Shown piece after piece: positions 41,543 through 51,200 of a DNA stretch of 64,000 nt. Source of the DNA: Firmicutes bacterium ADurb.Bin193 (GTDB lineage Bacteria > Bacillota > Clostridia > Monoglobales > Firm-18). The position numbers and the translations under genes were made by a program. The DNA lies in the NCBI GenBank assembly GCA_002070105.1, contig MWCQ01000011.1:32920-96919 (forward strand), written 5' to 3'. Within the stretch, counting starts at the first letter, position 1. The number at the start of each line of letters is the position of its first letter. The notes beneath the pieces were generated by a model. It did no database searches, had not been told where the DNA came from, and worked only from the letters and a program-made list of their open reading frames with translations.

Positions 41543-42217
41543 ATGAAAGCGGGTGAAAAAACAGTGCCGGAAAAGTTTGACTACAAAAAGATGTATAAAG
41601 ATTTGTATATGCCCAAAGCGGTACCGCATGAAATCATGGTTGTGCCCATGACGTTTATTATGGTGGACGGCAAAGGCGATCCCAATGCGGAGGATGGCGA
41701 ATACAGCGCTGCGGTCGGGTTGCTGTACGCTTTGTCTTATACCGTCAAGATGAGCAAAATGGGCGCTCATGTCCCGGACGGATATTTTGAGTACGCGGTT
41801 CCGCCGCTGGAAGGGCTGTGGTGGATGGCGGACGGCAAAAAGGGTGTTGACTACGCCAGGAAAGACCAATTTTGTTTTGTGTCGATGATCCGGCAGCCTG
41901 AATTTGTGACGCCGGAGGTGTTTGAATGGGCAAGGCGGGAGGTCGAAGCAAAAAAGAAGCTGGATACAAGCCGGGCGAGGCTGGAACTGTTTGATGAAGG
42001 CTTGTGCGTTCAGTGTATGCACATCGGCCCGTTTGATGACGAGCCCGCCACGGTGGAGAAAATGGAGCGGTTTATCATAGATAACGGTTTGTACAACGAT
42101 ATCGGGGATTGCCGGCGCCATCATGAAATTTATTTGTCCGACCCACGCAAAGGCGATATTTCAAAAATGAAAACCGTGATCCGCATACCTGTCGGAAAAG
42201 CGGTGAAGGGCGTATGA
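41543..42217 (+). CDS. GyrI-like small-molecule-binding protein
   Basis: The protein (224 residues from ATG 41543) belongs to the GyrI-like/SOUL-related family: FDYKKMYKDLYMPKAVPHEI, MTFIMVDGKGDPN, YALSYTVKM, LEGLWWM and HHEIYLSDPRKGDISKMKTV, all typical of clostridial members. Homologs usually begin near MPEKFDYKK, so GTG 41564 preceded by GCGGGTGA may be the true start. Family members bind hydrophobic ligands or antagonise toxins. The MITE-like repeat ends 6 bases upstream and may supply or disrupt the promoter. Confidence 0.75.
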   Translation: MKAGEKTVPEKFDYKKMYKDLYMPKAVPHEIMVVPMTFIMVDGKGDPNAEDGEYSAAVGLLYALSYTVKMSKMGAHVPDGYFEYAVPPLEGLWWMADGKKGVDYARKDQFCFVSMIRQPEFVTPEVFEWARREVEAKKKLDTSRARLELFDEGLCVQCMHIGPFDDEPATVEKMERFIIDNGLYNDIGDCRRHHEIYLSDPRKGDISKMKTVIRIPVGKAVKGV

Positions 42218-42231
42218 TAAAACGGTTCCGC

Positions 42232-42266
42232 GGGCCGGGCAGGACATTATTCAGGCTGTCCGGCCC
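42232..42266. terminator. GC-rich hairpin between convergent genes
   Basis: GGGCCGG...CCGGCCC, extended by an internal CAG/CTG, forms a stable stem between the GyrI-like gene and the convergent SLH gene. Confidence 0.6.
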
Positions 42267-42272
42267 AATACC

Positions 42273-43418
42273 TTATGGGGCGGAGATTGAAAGGTATAAC
42301 TTTTTAGCGCTTGCATCCCACGAATCCGTTTTTAATTTATAAAGCGGCTCGCTTCCTGCCTGAATGCTTATTGGAAGCATAGCTTCCCCGTTTACCAGCT
42401 TCCAGGGCGCGTCTAAAAACATTTCATCATAGACGCCCATATGCCCCTCAAGTCCGTAACGGGCTACGCCCATCCGACAGCTCATACCTTTTCCGTTCCC
42501 ATATTGGAAGCCCAACGCTTCAATGTGCTCGCTTTGCCACCGGAACTGCAGCCTGCCATGGCTGTAAATATCATTATATGCAGTTTCATAGATGTTTCTT
42601 ACCGGAGCATAAACAAATCCGTTGTCAATAAGGGCAGGCCTGTTTAACGCAAGCTCCCTGTACCCCGTATCCGCTTGCCCGGCGCCCTTCAGACAGACCT
42701 TGACGGCTGCGTCTTCCCCTTTATGCATAACCCTGAGCATACGGTCAAGTAGGGCTGCCATTTCGGCATTTGTCGCAATATTATTATATTTTAGGGTACC
42801 ATCGGGATAGCCTTCAATCTGCCCCAGTTGGTCCGACACATAAAAATGATTGATAAGCGGCCCGCTTGCATCGCTGCAATCGCTGTACGGCAGCAGGGTT
42901 CCAGACGGCATATAAGAGCTGCTTGTTGCTCCGGTCATGCCCAGCGCTCGGAGTATCCAGACAAAGCATTCTTTCCGGGTTACAGGCTCATCCGGGATGA
43001 AATTGTTATCGGGGTAATTTAAGGTTTCGTAGTTTTTTCCTCCGTAATCTCTTGTCTTGATGATACCCCAATTTATGGCGGCATCAAGCCAGCCTTCTGT
43101 TTTGATCCAATGATTATCCAAATCCCTGAATATGTCTTCTTCAAACACGACCGGGTATTCCCGGACTTCTTTTTGAAAATTCGCGATTTCACTTCCGGGG
43201 ACGCATCCTGCCGCTTTTTGCAGCGTAACCAGAAAATCGGCCTTTTTGAGCGTGTCGTCAGGGCTGGTATTTTCAAAAATGTTAGCCCAGTCATATTTAA
43301 TGATAGCATTATAATAAGGCTCCGCCCAATTACCGTGCCAATTATCTGCCGCCGCTGCGTTCAGCGTATTAAAAGAAAGCACAACAGAAACCATACTTAA
43401 AAGCAATATTTTTTTCAA
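42273..43418 (-). CDS. Secreted SLH-domain protein
   Basis: This 381-residue protein has a signal peptide (residues 1-22, LSFNTLNAAAA) and two to three S-layer homology-like segments: NWAEPYYNAIIKYDWANIF, HWIKTEGWLDAAINWGIIK and a third ending in GQIEGYPDGTLKYNNIATNAE. The C-terminal ~130 residues contain a stalk-like unit (PALIDNGFVYAPVRNIYE). SLH domains bind pyruvylated secondary cell-wall polymer. It lies downstream of another SLH gene on the same strand, 13 bases apart, so they form an operon. Confidence 0.8.
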   Translation of the reverse strand: MKKILLLSMVSVVLSFNTLNAAAADNWHGNWAEPYYNAIIKYDWANIFENTSPDDTLKKADFLVTLQKAAGCVPGSEIANFQKEVREYPVVFEEDIFRDLDNHWIKTEGWLDAAINWGIIKTRDYGGKNYETLNYPDNNFIPDEPVTRKECFVWILRALGMTGATSSSYMPSGTLLPYSDCSDASGPLINHFYVSDQLGQIEGYPDGTLKYNNIATNAEMAALLDRMLRVMHKGEDAAVKVCLKGAGQADTGYRELALNRPALIDNGFVYAPVRNIYETAYNDIYSHGRLQFRWQSEHIEALGFQYGNGKGMSCRMGVARYGLEGHMGVYDEMFLDAPWKLVNGEAMLPISIQAGSEPLYKLKTDSWDASAKKLYLSISAP

Positions 43419-43430
43419 TCAATGTCACCT

Positions 43431-45638
43431 CTATTCTATTATTCCGCTATTTTTTTCTATTACTCTCCAGATTATTGTTGCGGTTTCAGCCCTGCTGATA
43501 TTGCCATAGGGCATCAGTTTGTCTTCGCTCCCCTGAACAACGCCGTTTTTTATGCACGCTGCAACGGATTGCACCGCCCATCCGGCGACAGCGCCGTTGT
43601 CGCTGAAGGCGGAAATGATATCTGATGTTTCCGCTTCTGAAAGGGCGGTATCTATAACGAGCAGCTTCATTGCCCTTGCGATCATGGTCATTGCCTCCTG
43701 CCTTGTGATAGGGGTATCGGGTTTGATGATCCCATCGCCGTAACCTGTGATAATGCCGTTTTCAGCGGCCGCGCAGACGCTTTGGTAAAACCAGTCGGTC
43801 GTCTTTATATCCGCAAAAGGGTTTTCGCTTCCGCTGGCCTTCAAATCCAGCGCCCGGACAATCAGAGCGGCGAACTCCGCCCTTGTGATATCCCGCTCAG
43901 GCGCAAAGCTGTTTTGGGCCACGCCTTTAATGATACCCCTTGCAGCCATTGTATCCACATAGGTTTTCGCCCAGTGGTTTTCCATATCGGAAAATACTTT
44001 GGGGCGGACTGCCGTGTAAATCGAATAATACCCGAGTGCGATATATTCCTCGTCGTTCCATAACAGCCGGGCGACGCCGCTGACATTGGCATCCGTCCAA
44101 TTCACACCGTCTTGTGAATAAAGAACCTCTGCTCCGGCTGTGACAAACCGCGTGCCGTCCCATATGATATCGGACAGATTATATCCTTTTTTGCTGCGGA
44201 TTTGGGTCCATGGTGTAATACCGTCGGGTGAGGTAAGGATCACTCCGTTGCTTCCTACCGCCACAAATTTGCCGTTTCCCCATGCTGCTTTGTATAGGAC
44301 TGAATTATTTTGGTAGGTTTGCTGCGTCCAGTTTTCGCCGTCGGGCGAGGTGTAGACAATGCTGTAATGGTAGCCTTCCATCCCCGATTCCATGGAGCCG
44401 GGGTAACCGCCGCCGCCCACGTTCACATAAACCTGGCCGTTGTTCACCACATTTTCCGACTGCCTGTACTGTGCCAGCGTATCGGCAGGCAGCGTTAGTC
44501 CTGAACCGGTGTTTTCCACACCGGAAAAGGGGCTGTCGGCATGACTGTTTGTCAGCCTCCAGTCCAGCGCGTTGGTAGAGGTATAGATTTCGCCGTAGGC
44601 CCTTGATTTGATAAACCTGTTGTTCAGCCAAAACAAGTCGCCGAGTGAATCGTGCAGAAATGTGGCGGACGCAAGCTGTGTTTTTTCCCAGTCGGCGCCG
44701 TTTTCCGACGTATAGCGGTATACGTTAGGAAACTCGTCGCCGATTGCGACAAATTTTTGGCCGTCGGCGGTGATGCCGCTAAAGTACAGATTATTAAAAT
44801 GCTTCGTCCAGTTTTGGCCGTCGGCAGAGATAAAAACAGCGTTTTTATCGTATTCCGAGCCGACCCCATACCGTGCCCATACCGCAAATATCTTCCCGCT
44901 GTATGCAAGATTGTGATAGGAGCCATACCCTTCCTCTATCTGGACTTTATTCCAGGCGACTCCGTCATCCGATATCAGAATTCCGGTACCGTAAGTGGAC
45001 GCGATCACGAACCTGCTGCCGTTTGTCGCGATTCTGGCTGTGACTGTCGGCGTCTCCGGGAATGTGCGGCTTGTCCAGGTAATGCCGTCGGCTGAGGTGG
45101 CAATACCGCCTGGGCCGGCCGTCACAAACACAGAGCCGTTCCATTTAACATCGTCAAAGTCAACGGTTTGGATACTGCCCGTTTCGGCCGTGTTCCACTT
45201 TCTGCCGTCAGCGGACACAAGGATGCTTTTTCCTACTGCGACAAATTTGTCACTGCCCCAAACGACAGCACGGATGGAGTCTTGCTGCCCGGAATCGGAA
45301 AGGTACCAGTTTTCCCCGTCAGGGGAGGTTTTTACCACGCCGTTATTGCCCGCCGCGGCATAAACGCCGTTTCCGTATGCAACGGCATTGATGCCATTGC
45401 AGTCGTACGCCTTACGCCATAGGAGAAGTTTTGCCGCTTGCGCCGTTTGCGCCGCCGCGTCAGGCGCTTTGTTTATTTGGGCGGGAGGATCGACAGCGCT
45501 TTGCTTTTGCGCAATTGGCTCATTGTGCTGTGGGAGCGGAGATGGCTTGTTATTTATTCTGGCATAAATACCGGCAGCTAACAGTATCAGGAAAATAATG
45601 CCAACCGGCAAGACCATTTTTTTATATTTTTGAGACAC
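43431..45638 (-). CDS. SLH protein with BNR-like beta-propeller repeats
   Basis: The 735-residue protein has an N-terminal membrane anchor (residues ~9-26), a Pro/Ala-rich linker (35-70) and about nine repeats of the type FVAVG..G.I.TS.DG..W between ~80 and 540, as in BNR/YCF48-like propellers. Three C-terminal SLH domains follow: FSDMENHWAKTYVDTMAARG, FADIKTTDWFYQSVCAAAENG and FSDNGAVAGWAVQSVAACIK. The propeller probably binds a glycan or protein at the cell surface. It is co-directional with the neighbouring surface genes. Confidence 0.8.
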   Translation of the reverse strand: MSQKYKKMVLPVGIIFLILLAAGIYARINNKPSPLPQHNEPIAQKQSAVDPPAQINKAPDAAAQTAQAAKLLLWRKAYDCNGINAVAYGNGVYAAAGNNGVVKTSPDGENWYLSDSGQQDSIRAVVWGSDKFVAVGKSILVSADGRKWNTAETGSIQTVDFDDVKWNGSVFVTAGPGGIATSADGITWTSRTFPETPTVTARIATNGSRFVIASTYGTGILISDDGVAWNKVQIEEGYGSYHNLAYSGKIFAVWARYGVGSEYDKNAVFISADGQNWTKHFNNLYFSGITADGQKFVAIGDEFPNVYRYTSENGADWEKTQLASATFLHDSLGDLFWLNNRFIKSRAYGEIYTSTNALDWRLTNSHADSPFSGVENTGSGLTLPADTLAQYRQSENVVNNGQVYVNVGGGGYPGSMESGMEGYHYSIVYTSPDGENWTQQTYQNNSVLYKAAWGNGKFVAVGSNGVILTSPDGITPWTQIRSKKGYNLSDIIWDGTRFVTAGAEVLYSQDGVNWTDANVSGVARLLWNDEEYIALGYYSIYTAVRPKVFSDMENHWAKTYVDTMAARGIIKGVAQNSFAPERDITRAEFAALIVRALDLKASGSENPFADIKTTDWFYQSVCAAAENGIITGYGDGIIKPDTPITRQEAMTMIARAMKLLVIDTALSEAETSDIISAFSDNGAVAGWAVQSVAACIKNGVVQGSEDKLMPYGNISRAETATIIWRVIEKNSGIIE

Positions 45639-46090
45639 TTTATCTCACCTCCAAATTAGTTTTTCCCGCAAAGATTTATTATACACGGTATTTTGAAATA
45701 TAAGTGAATCGTTTTGCCGCGGAGTTGTGATCTGGTTTTTAATGAAGCAAACCATATCTGTGCGGTATCCTCACCCCAAAAAGAGTGATCAATATCGATC
45801 CTGTCAACTCGAACCTGCCATGTAAAAAGCCGTGGATGTGTTTGCTCATGCCGTTTAAAAATAAAAAAAAACAGGGCTTTCCAGCATTCGTATACCGGCA
45901 CGCATGGCGCGGATAAGAAAACGCGTGAAAACCCTGTTGTTATACGGTTTTTTAGCTTCATTAGCTTTTAGCATTCGGCGGCAGAACAGCGTGTGCGGCT
46001 TGGTGCCGGCTGCAATGCCGCAAAAGGCGGTAATGTGATGGCAGCTCAGGCTTGCTTTATAGGCTGCATCACAAACCGGAATTCATGACC
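45639..46090. other. Intergenic interval with inverted repeat and possible gene remnant
   Basis: AACAGGG (near 45870) and CCCTGTT (near 45931), extended by TTTC/GAAA, form a long-range hairpin. On the minus strand one frame reads ITAFCGIAAGTKPHTLFCRR and another IRAMRAGIRMLESP without starts; these may be remnants of a decayed gene, but I cannot name it. Confidence 0.3.
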
Positions 46091-48178
46091 TTATTCATGG
46101 AAGTCCGCTGCGTCATGGCTTACAGCCGCTTCCAGAATATCATAGTAAGCCCAGTGTGCATTTGATACATCGGTAAACGGCGCCGGATATTTTGCAAGAT
46201 TCGCATTTATCGTATTCTTATCCGGTACTCTGCCCATTGCCGCGTTAATTATTTTTACAGCCTCGGCACGGGTGATATTTGCATCGGGTTTAAATGTTTT
46301 GTCGGGATAGCCTGTGATATATCCCTTTTCATAGATTGCCGCTAAATATTTTTCCGCCCAATGCCCGGCCGTATCGCTGAAAGGCAGGCTTTTCACCGTA
46401 TCGGTATCAAGCCCCTTAAGCCTTGCAATAACGGCTGCAAATTCTGCTCTTGTGATGCCATTTTCCGGTTTAAAGCTGCCGTCGGAATAGCCCACAATGA
46501 TTTGTTTTGCTTCGATAAAGCCGATATAATTTGCATACCAGGCCGCCTTTGGCACGTCTGTGAAATTATTTGCGTAGGCTGTCCCTTCGGCAAATCCGCC
46601 GGTAAGCCTTGAGACTATCGTCACTGTTTCGGCACGGGTTATACCCGCCTCGCTTCTAAATGTGTTGTCGGGATAACCTTGAATATAGGCCGGATGCTTT
46701 GCCGCGGGCGTCTGTGTCGGAGCGGGTGTCGGCGTGGCATTTGATCCTTGCCAGCTGCCCGGCCTGGGTGTCGGCGTTGATATAATGGACGTGGCGTAAC
46801 TTATTGCATACTGGCTGAATTTATCTGTTTTAAATACCAAAAAGTTGCCTTCCTGCGTTGCGGATATGATTTGTGCAATCCCGTCATGCAGCCTAACTAC
46901 CTTGTAATTGCTTCCTCCCCGCATATTTTCAGGAATTTCAAGCCTTATGGTGACCGGGTTGATTGCCGTCTCCCTTCTCTCATCCTGGCTTAGAACGGTC
47001 CCGTCCGTATTCTTTTTTGTAACAAAAAGGGATGCGTCGAAATAGAATATGGCGGCGTCCGCGCCCGCCTGCTCCTTAATTTTTTCAATATCCTCCGCGG
47101 TTGCGGTATTTTGCTTTATCACAAGCTTTATTTCCGTACTGATCCCGGCAAGAGAATCAGCTTTTGTGTCAATTGCGCCTTTCAGGTCGTTTGCGTCCAC
47201 CTCGGTGTTAAGGTTCTCTTTTACAACGTCGGCGGTTACATTGCCCCTTACCACGGTTAAAGTATATTCACCGGAAGTATCGATCGTAGCGTCCGGCCTT
47301 TTGACCTTGATGGATAGATCCGCCTGCTTCAGCGCGGATTCAGCCGGAATCTCAATATCGTCACCATTGATTTTCACTCTTGCATCCGCACAGGTGATGA
47401 CCAATGAATACCCAAGCTCATGAAAATTCGGGATCACTTTTGCCTTAACAATACCGTCTTTATTCGGCGAAGCCACCGTATAAAATTTGTTTGCGGCGCT
47501 GCCGTCAACAATAAAGGGGTATTTTTCGGTATATGGCACACCGTTTTTATCCCCGTACACCTCAAGTTCAAAGCCGCTTACATAAGTATAGGCTGAAATA
47601 TAGATGCTGCCGCCTGCCATATCAAGCGTGGAGCCGCCGATGAGCGACGGCATTACCGTGCCGGAAATGGTGTTTCCCGCAAGCTCTGCTCTTGTGATGT
47701 TCACAGGGATCTTATCATCCGAAGCTCTTTGCTTTATGACAAATTCAAGATACAAAACCGTATCGTTGCTGTTTAATACAAAACTGCCCTCTCCATAGGA
47801 TTTGGAACGGTCAGCGGTATCGTCCGCAAAAGCAAGGCGGATCTCTCCGTTTTGGTTTGCGGCTGCCCTGTCGTTCGACTGCCATACCACAGCGTTTCCC
47901 TTGCTTGATTCCATAGTGCCTGTCTTTGTGCCAACGTATTCGAGTTTTGTTTTATCAAAGGTCACGAAAATGACGCCTCCGCCATAACTGCCCTGCGCTC
48001 CGTTTTGGGCAGTGACCGGAAGCGCGCTCAGCTTAACCGGCGCCAGCACGCTATCGGTTCTCGAAATACGGTAATCGACATTGTCTATGTATATTTTACT
48101 GTTTACCGCTGCCCGAACGCAGGGCATTTGTATCACAAACAAAGTGATTGTCAAAACGATGGAAATGAGTTTTTTCAT
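46091..48178 (-). CDS. Secreted protein with cohesin-like domain and SLH domains
   Basis: This protein of ~695 residues has a signal peptide, then a cohesin-like beta module (about residues 30-200: PVKLSALPVTAQNGAQG, IFVTFDKTKLEYVGTKTG, YLEFVIKQRA). A middle beta-rich part, a Pro/Thr linker (TPTPAPTQTPAA) and three SLH domains follow, for example NNFTDVPKAAWYANYIGFIE and FSDTAGHWAEKYLAAIYEKG. It is a plausible cell-wall scaffold. ATG 48178 is chosen because GAGGTG lies 7 bases before it; two earlier in-frame ATGs are too close to or upstream of the site. It lies 57 bases downstream of the giant protein with a dockerin-like end. Confidence 0.8.
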   Translation of the reverse strand: MKKLISIVLTITLFVIQMPCVRAAVNSKIYIDNVDYRISRTDSVLAPVKLSALPVTAQNGAQGSYGGGVIFVTFDKTKLEYVGTKTGTMESSKGNAVVWQSNDRAAANQNGEIRLAFADDTADRSKSYGEGSFVLNSNDTVLYLEFVIKQRASDDKIPVNITRAELAGNTISGTVMPSLIGGSTLDMAGGSIYISAYTYVSGFELEVYGDKNGVPYTEKYPFIVDGSAANKFYTVASPNKDGIVKAKVIPNFHELGYSLVITCADARVKINGDDIEIPAESALKQADLSIKVKRPDATIDTSGEYTLTVVRGNVTADVVKENLNTEVDANDLKGAIDTKADSLAGISTEIKLVIKQNTATAEDIEKIKEQAGADAAIFYFDASLFVTKKNTDGTVLSQDERRETAINPVTIRLEIPENMRGGSNYKVVRLHDGIAQIISATQEGNFLVFKTDKFSQYAISYATSIISTPTPRPGSWQGSNATPTPAPTQTPAAKHPAYIQGYPDNTFRSEAGITRAETVTIVSRLTGGFAEGTAYANNFTDVPKAAWYANYIGFIEAKQIIVGYSDGSFKPENGITRAEFAAVIARLKGLDTDTVKSLPFSDTAGHWAEKYLAAIYEKGYITGYPDKTFKPDANITRAEAVKIINAAMGRVPDKNTINANLAKYPAPFTDVSNAHWAYYDILEAAVSHDAADFHE

Positions 48179-48234
48179 AGCCATACACCTCATTTAAGTA
48201 GGGAAGGGCGGCAGTCAGCCGCCCATTAAACCCG

Positions 48235-51200
48235 TTATTTAGAAAGTATGCCAAAGGTTCCTTCCTTTTTGTCCATGCCTTCTGTCCCCTGCAGTATTGC
48301 CTGTATCATCTGCGCCGCGTCAATCGCGTCTTGTTTACCGTTGCCGCTGACCTCGGAAATGAGCATGTTGTCGCTTGTCGCATTGATATCCGTTTTGAGC
48401 CATACATTGATTGGCTTCATAAAGTCATTTGAATCAAGGGATTGGTTTGTATTTGTTTGTTTTCCGTAATAAAGCGTGGGTGTGCTGCCTATGCCAAAAA
48501 TAAACTTATCCATGTCCGGCGTTATGCTGCCGGGCATGAGCACCACATATCTGCCGCGCTCCGGCGAATAGAAGATCCTGGCGTTGGTATCCTGGACCAC
48601 CGCATCATTTATCGTAATGCTCAGCGTATTGTTTTGACCGATATTAGTCATGATCGCGTATGCCTTGTAGCCGCTGAACACAGCATTGTCGGAGACCTCA
48701 AAGTCAAGCGTATATGCCCAGTTGATTGCCTGTCCCGTATAGGTGTCGATGATTACGACCGTGCTGCCGACGGCGATATCCTCGTCAATGGTATGCTCTC
48801 TTGCCATCAGCTTAAACACGATATAGCGTTTATTCATATCGCCTGAGGTAATTGTGTAAGTCATGGCAGTGTCTGTCAGGCTCAATGCTGCCGCGTCGTC
48901 AATAACGGTATCGGCTGCTGTCTGGTCACCGCCTGCTTTGACTGAATAGGCAAGCTTTGTGACGCTTGAGGCGTTTGTGCTTAAATCGTAGAACCGGCTT
49001 GCGGTAAACGGCACGGTGATCTGATTGCCCACGACGTATTTGTTATCGGTGACCGACACGCTGCCTACTGTTATTACCGGCGCGTTTGCAAGGTTAGCGT
49101 AAGCGGTCACACCGCCTGACGTCTTAGCGCTGCTTTCGCTTGCATTATAGTAGTCGGAAAGCGCAACCGCCGTGACGGTAATCTCGCTGCCTACGTCTTC
49201 TTTTGTAAGCGCGTAGCTTTCACCGGTTGCACCTTCGATCGGCGCGTCGTTTTTATACCATTGGTACTGGCAGCCGGTCAGTATCTGCGCGGTGTCGGTA
49301 CATTCGACCTTCGCTTTTACTGTTCCCGTATCCCTTGCCCTTGCCGAATCGCTGACCGCCGAATTGTCGCTATGTACGATCGTAACGCTTGAGATTGCTG
49401 GCTTGGGGATATTCGTTTGGCCGCCCAACAGGAATTTGGCCTCAGCAGAAGCTGTTTTTGCGCATTCGCCGATCTCCTCCTTGGCTGTAACGGTCAGCTT
49501 TAACCATTTGTTGATATATGGCGCGGTAATGCCCAAGGTTTTATCGGCAGCGCCGCTGATATCCGTATACGAGCCGTTTTCCGTATCGCTGTAGCTCCAT
49601 TGATAGGTTGTTGTTGTATAGCTGCTCAAGAGCGGGTATTGATAGGTAACAGCCGGGTCATAGCCTATGGTTTTGCCTGTTTTAAAGCCATCCGGGCTCA
49701 GTAACGAACCCGTATCAATGGCGGGCGCGTTCTTTGGCTCGACCAGCACGCTTTCGCTTGTCATTGAATGCAGCGGATCTCCGTCTAACAGCATGGTGAC
49801 TTTTACTTTCAAACGATAACCAATATAGTCGTCGGTCAGCACAAAACTGCTGCCGGTTGCCCCTGCGATTGGCGTGGTATAGTTATCCTCATCCTTATTG
49901 GTGAACCATTCGTATTGATAGGTGACAGGGTCGATCGGCTGTGTTGCTGTTTTTACACTGTAAAGGGTGGTGTCGGTATCCTTTACAATGGAACTGATTT
50001 TACTGCCCGTTGCGCTGTCTGAAATCACGTTCGTCAAAATTTCACCGTAATCCAGGAAGGTGATATTCTGCCCTTGTCCGTCACTCAACTCTGCGAAAAC
50101 CGAATCGGAAATTGTTCCGTCGACCAAGGGGAAAATCTTAAATTCATTCACCAACACACTGGTATTGCTGCCGCTTTGCGGTCTTTGGTTTAATTTAAAC
50201 TTAAGCTTAAACTCAAACGGCGCGGTGTAGTCCACCGCAGATCCCGCCTGTAGATTTCGGTATACTTTAATTTCACCGGTTTGGTTATTGCTGCCATCCT
50301 TAATGGCCTGGGCAATGAAATCCGTTCCCACAATGCCCGTAAAGGTCATGACCGAGGGGTCGAAGGAAAAGGCGGCCTGTATTGCCCCGATATCGCTTTG
50401 CGTACCCGAAAGGCTTACGACCGGCACGGTAATTTCGGTATTCTGGTCAGCGTTGATGACATTGCTCTTGGTGGAAATTCGGCTGGTATCCGAAACGGTG
50501 TCGCCCCCGTAGATATAATCTGCGTCGACATTTGTCAGGCTCAGCGTCGTATTTGCGTTTCTGTACAACGTTAATGTACTTGGGGTTTCCTGAATCGGGT
50601 ATAACTGAGTCCCTAAAAGATAGGATTCTGTATCTTTTGTCAGTATCATTGTGGTGTTTGTTGTATAAACTTGGGTGTCGCCTGCAACGGCGTCCGGCTT
50701 GATATACAGCCTGATGCCAAAAATCGAGCCGCTTGCCGCGTCAATCCCTTCCGGGTCGGAATAGGTCACGTCAAAGCTGGTGGTTGTCCCGTTTGTGGTC
50801 AGATTGGACACGGTGACATGGGATGTGTCGGGCAGCAAACCGCCGCCGCCCATTGCAACCACATTATCGCTAAGCGCCTCGTCCGGTTTTAAGCTTGTAT
50901 TATTAAAGCTGACGGTTGTCTTAAGCTGGGTGAGCTTGTAGGTATTGTCAAAGGGCGCATTAAAGCTGATATTGCAGGGGAACAAAAATGCCCAATCCTC
51001 ATCATAGATATTGGAATCATGGCTTGGCAGTTCCACTTTTGCCGCAAAGTTATTGCTTGATATTGCGGGATATAGGAATATATAACCGTCTTCCAGCATG
51101 ACAGCCACACAAAAATAGTATGGTGTATCTTCCTCAAGATTTTCAAAGGTAAATGCATTTTCTGTCTGGCTCTTTTGCACCGTGATGACTTTTCCTTGGG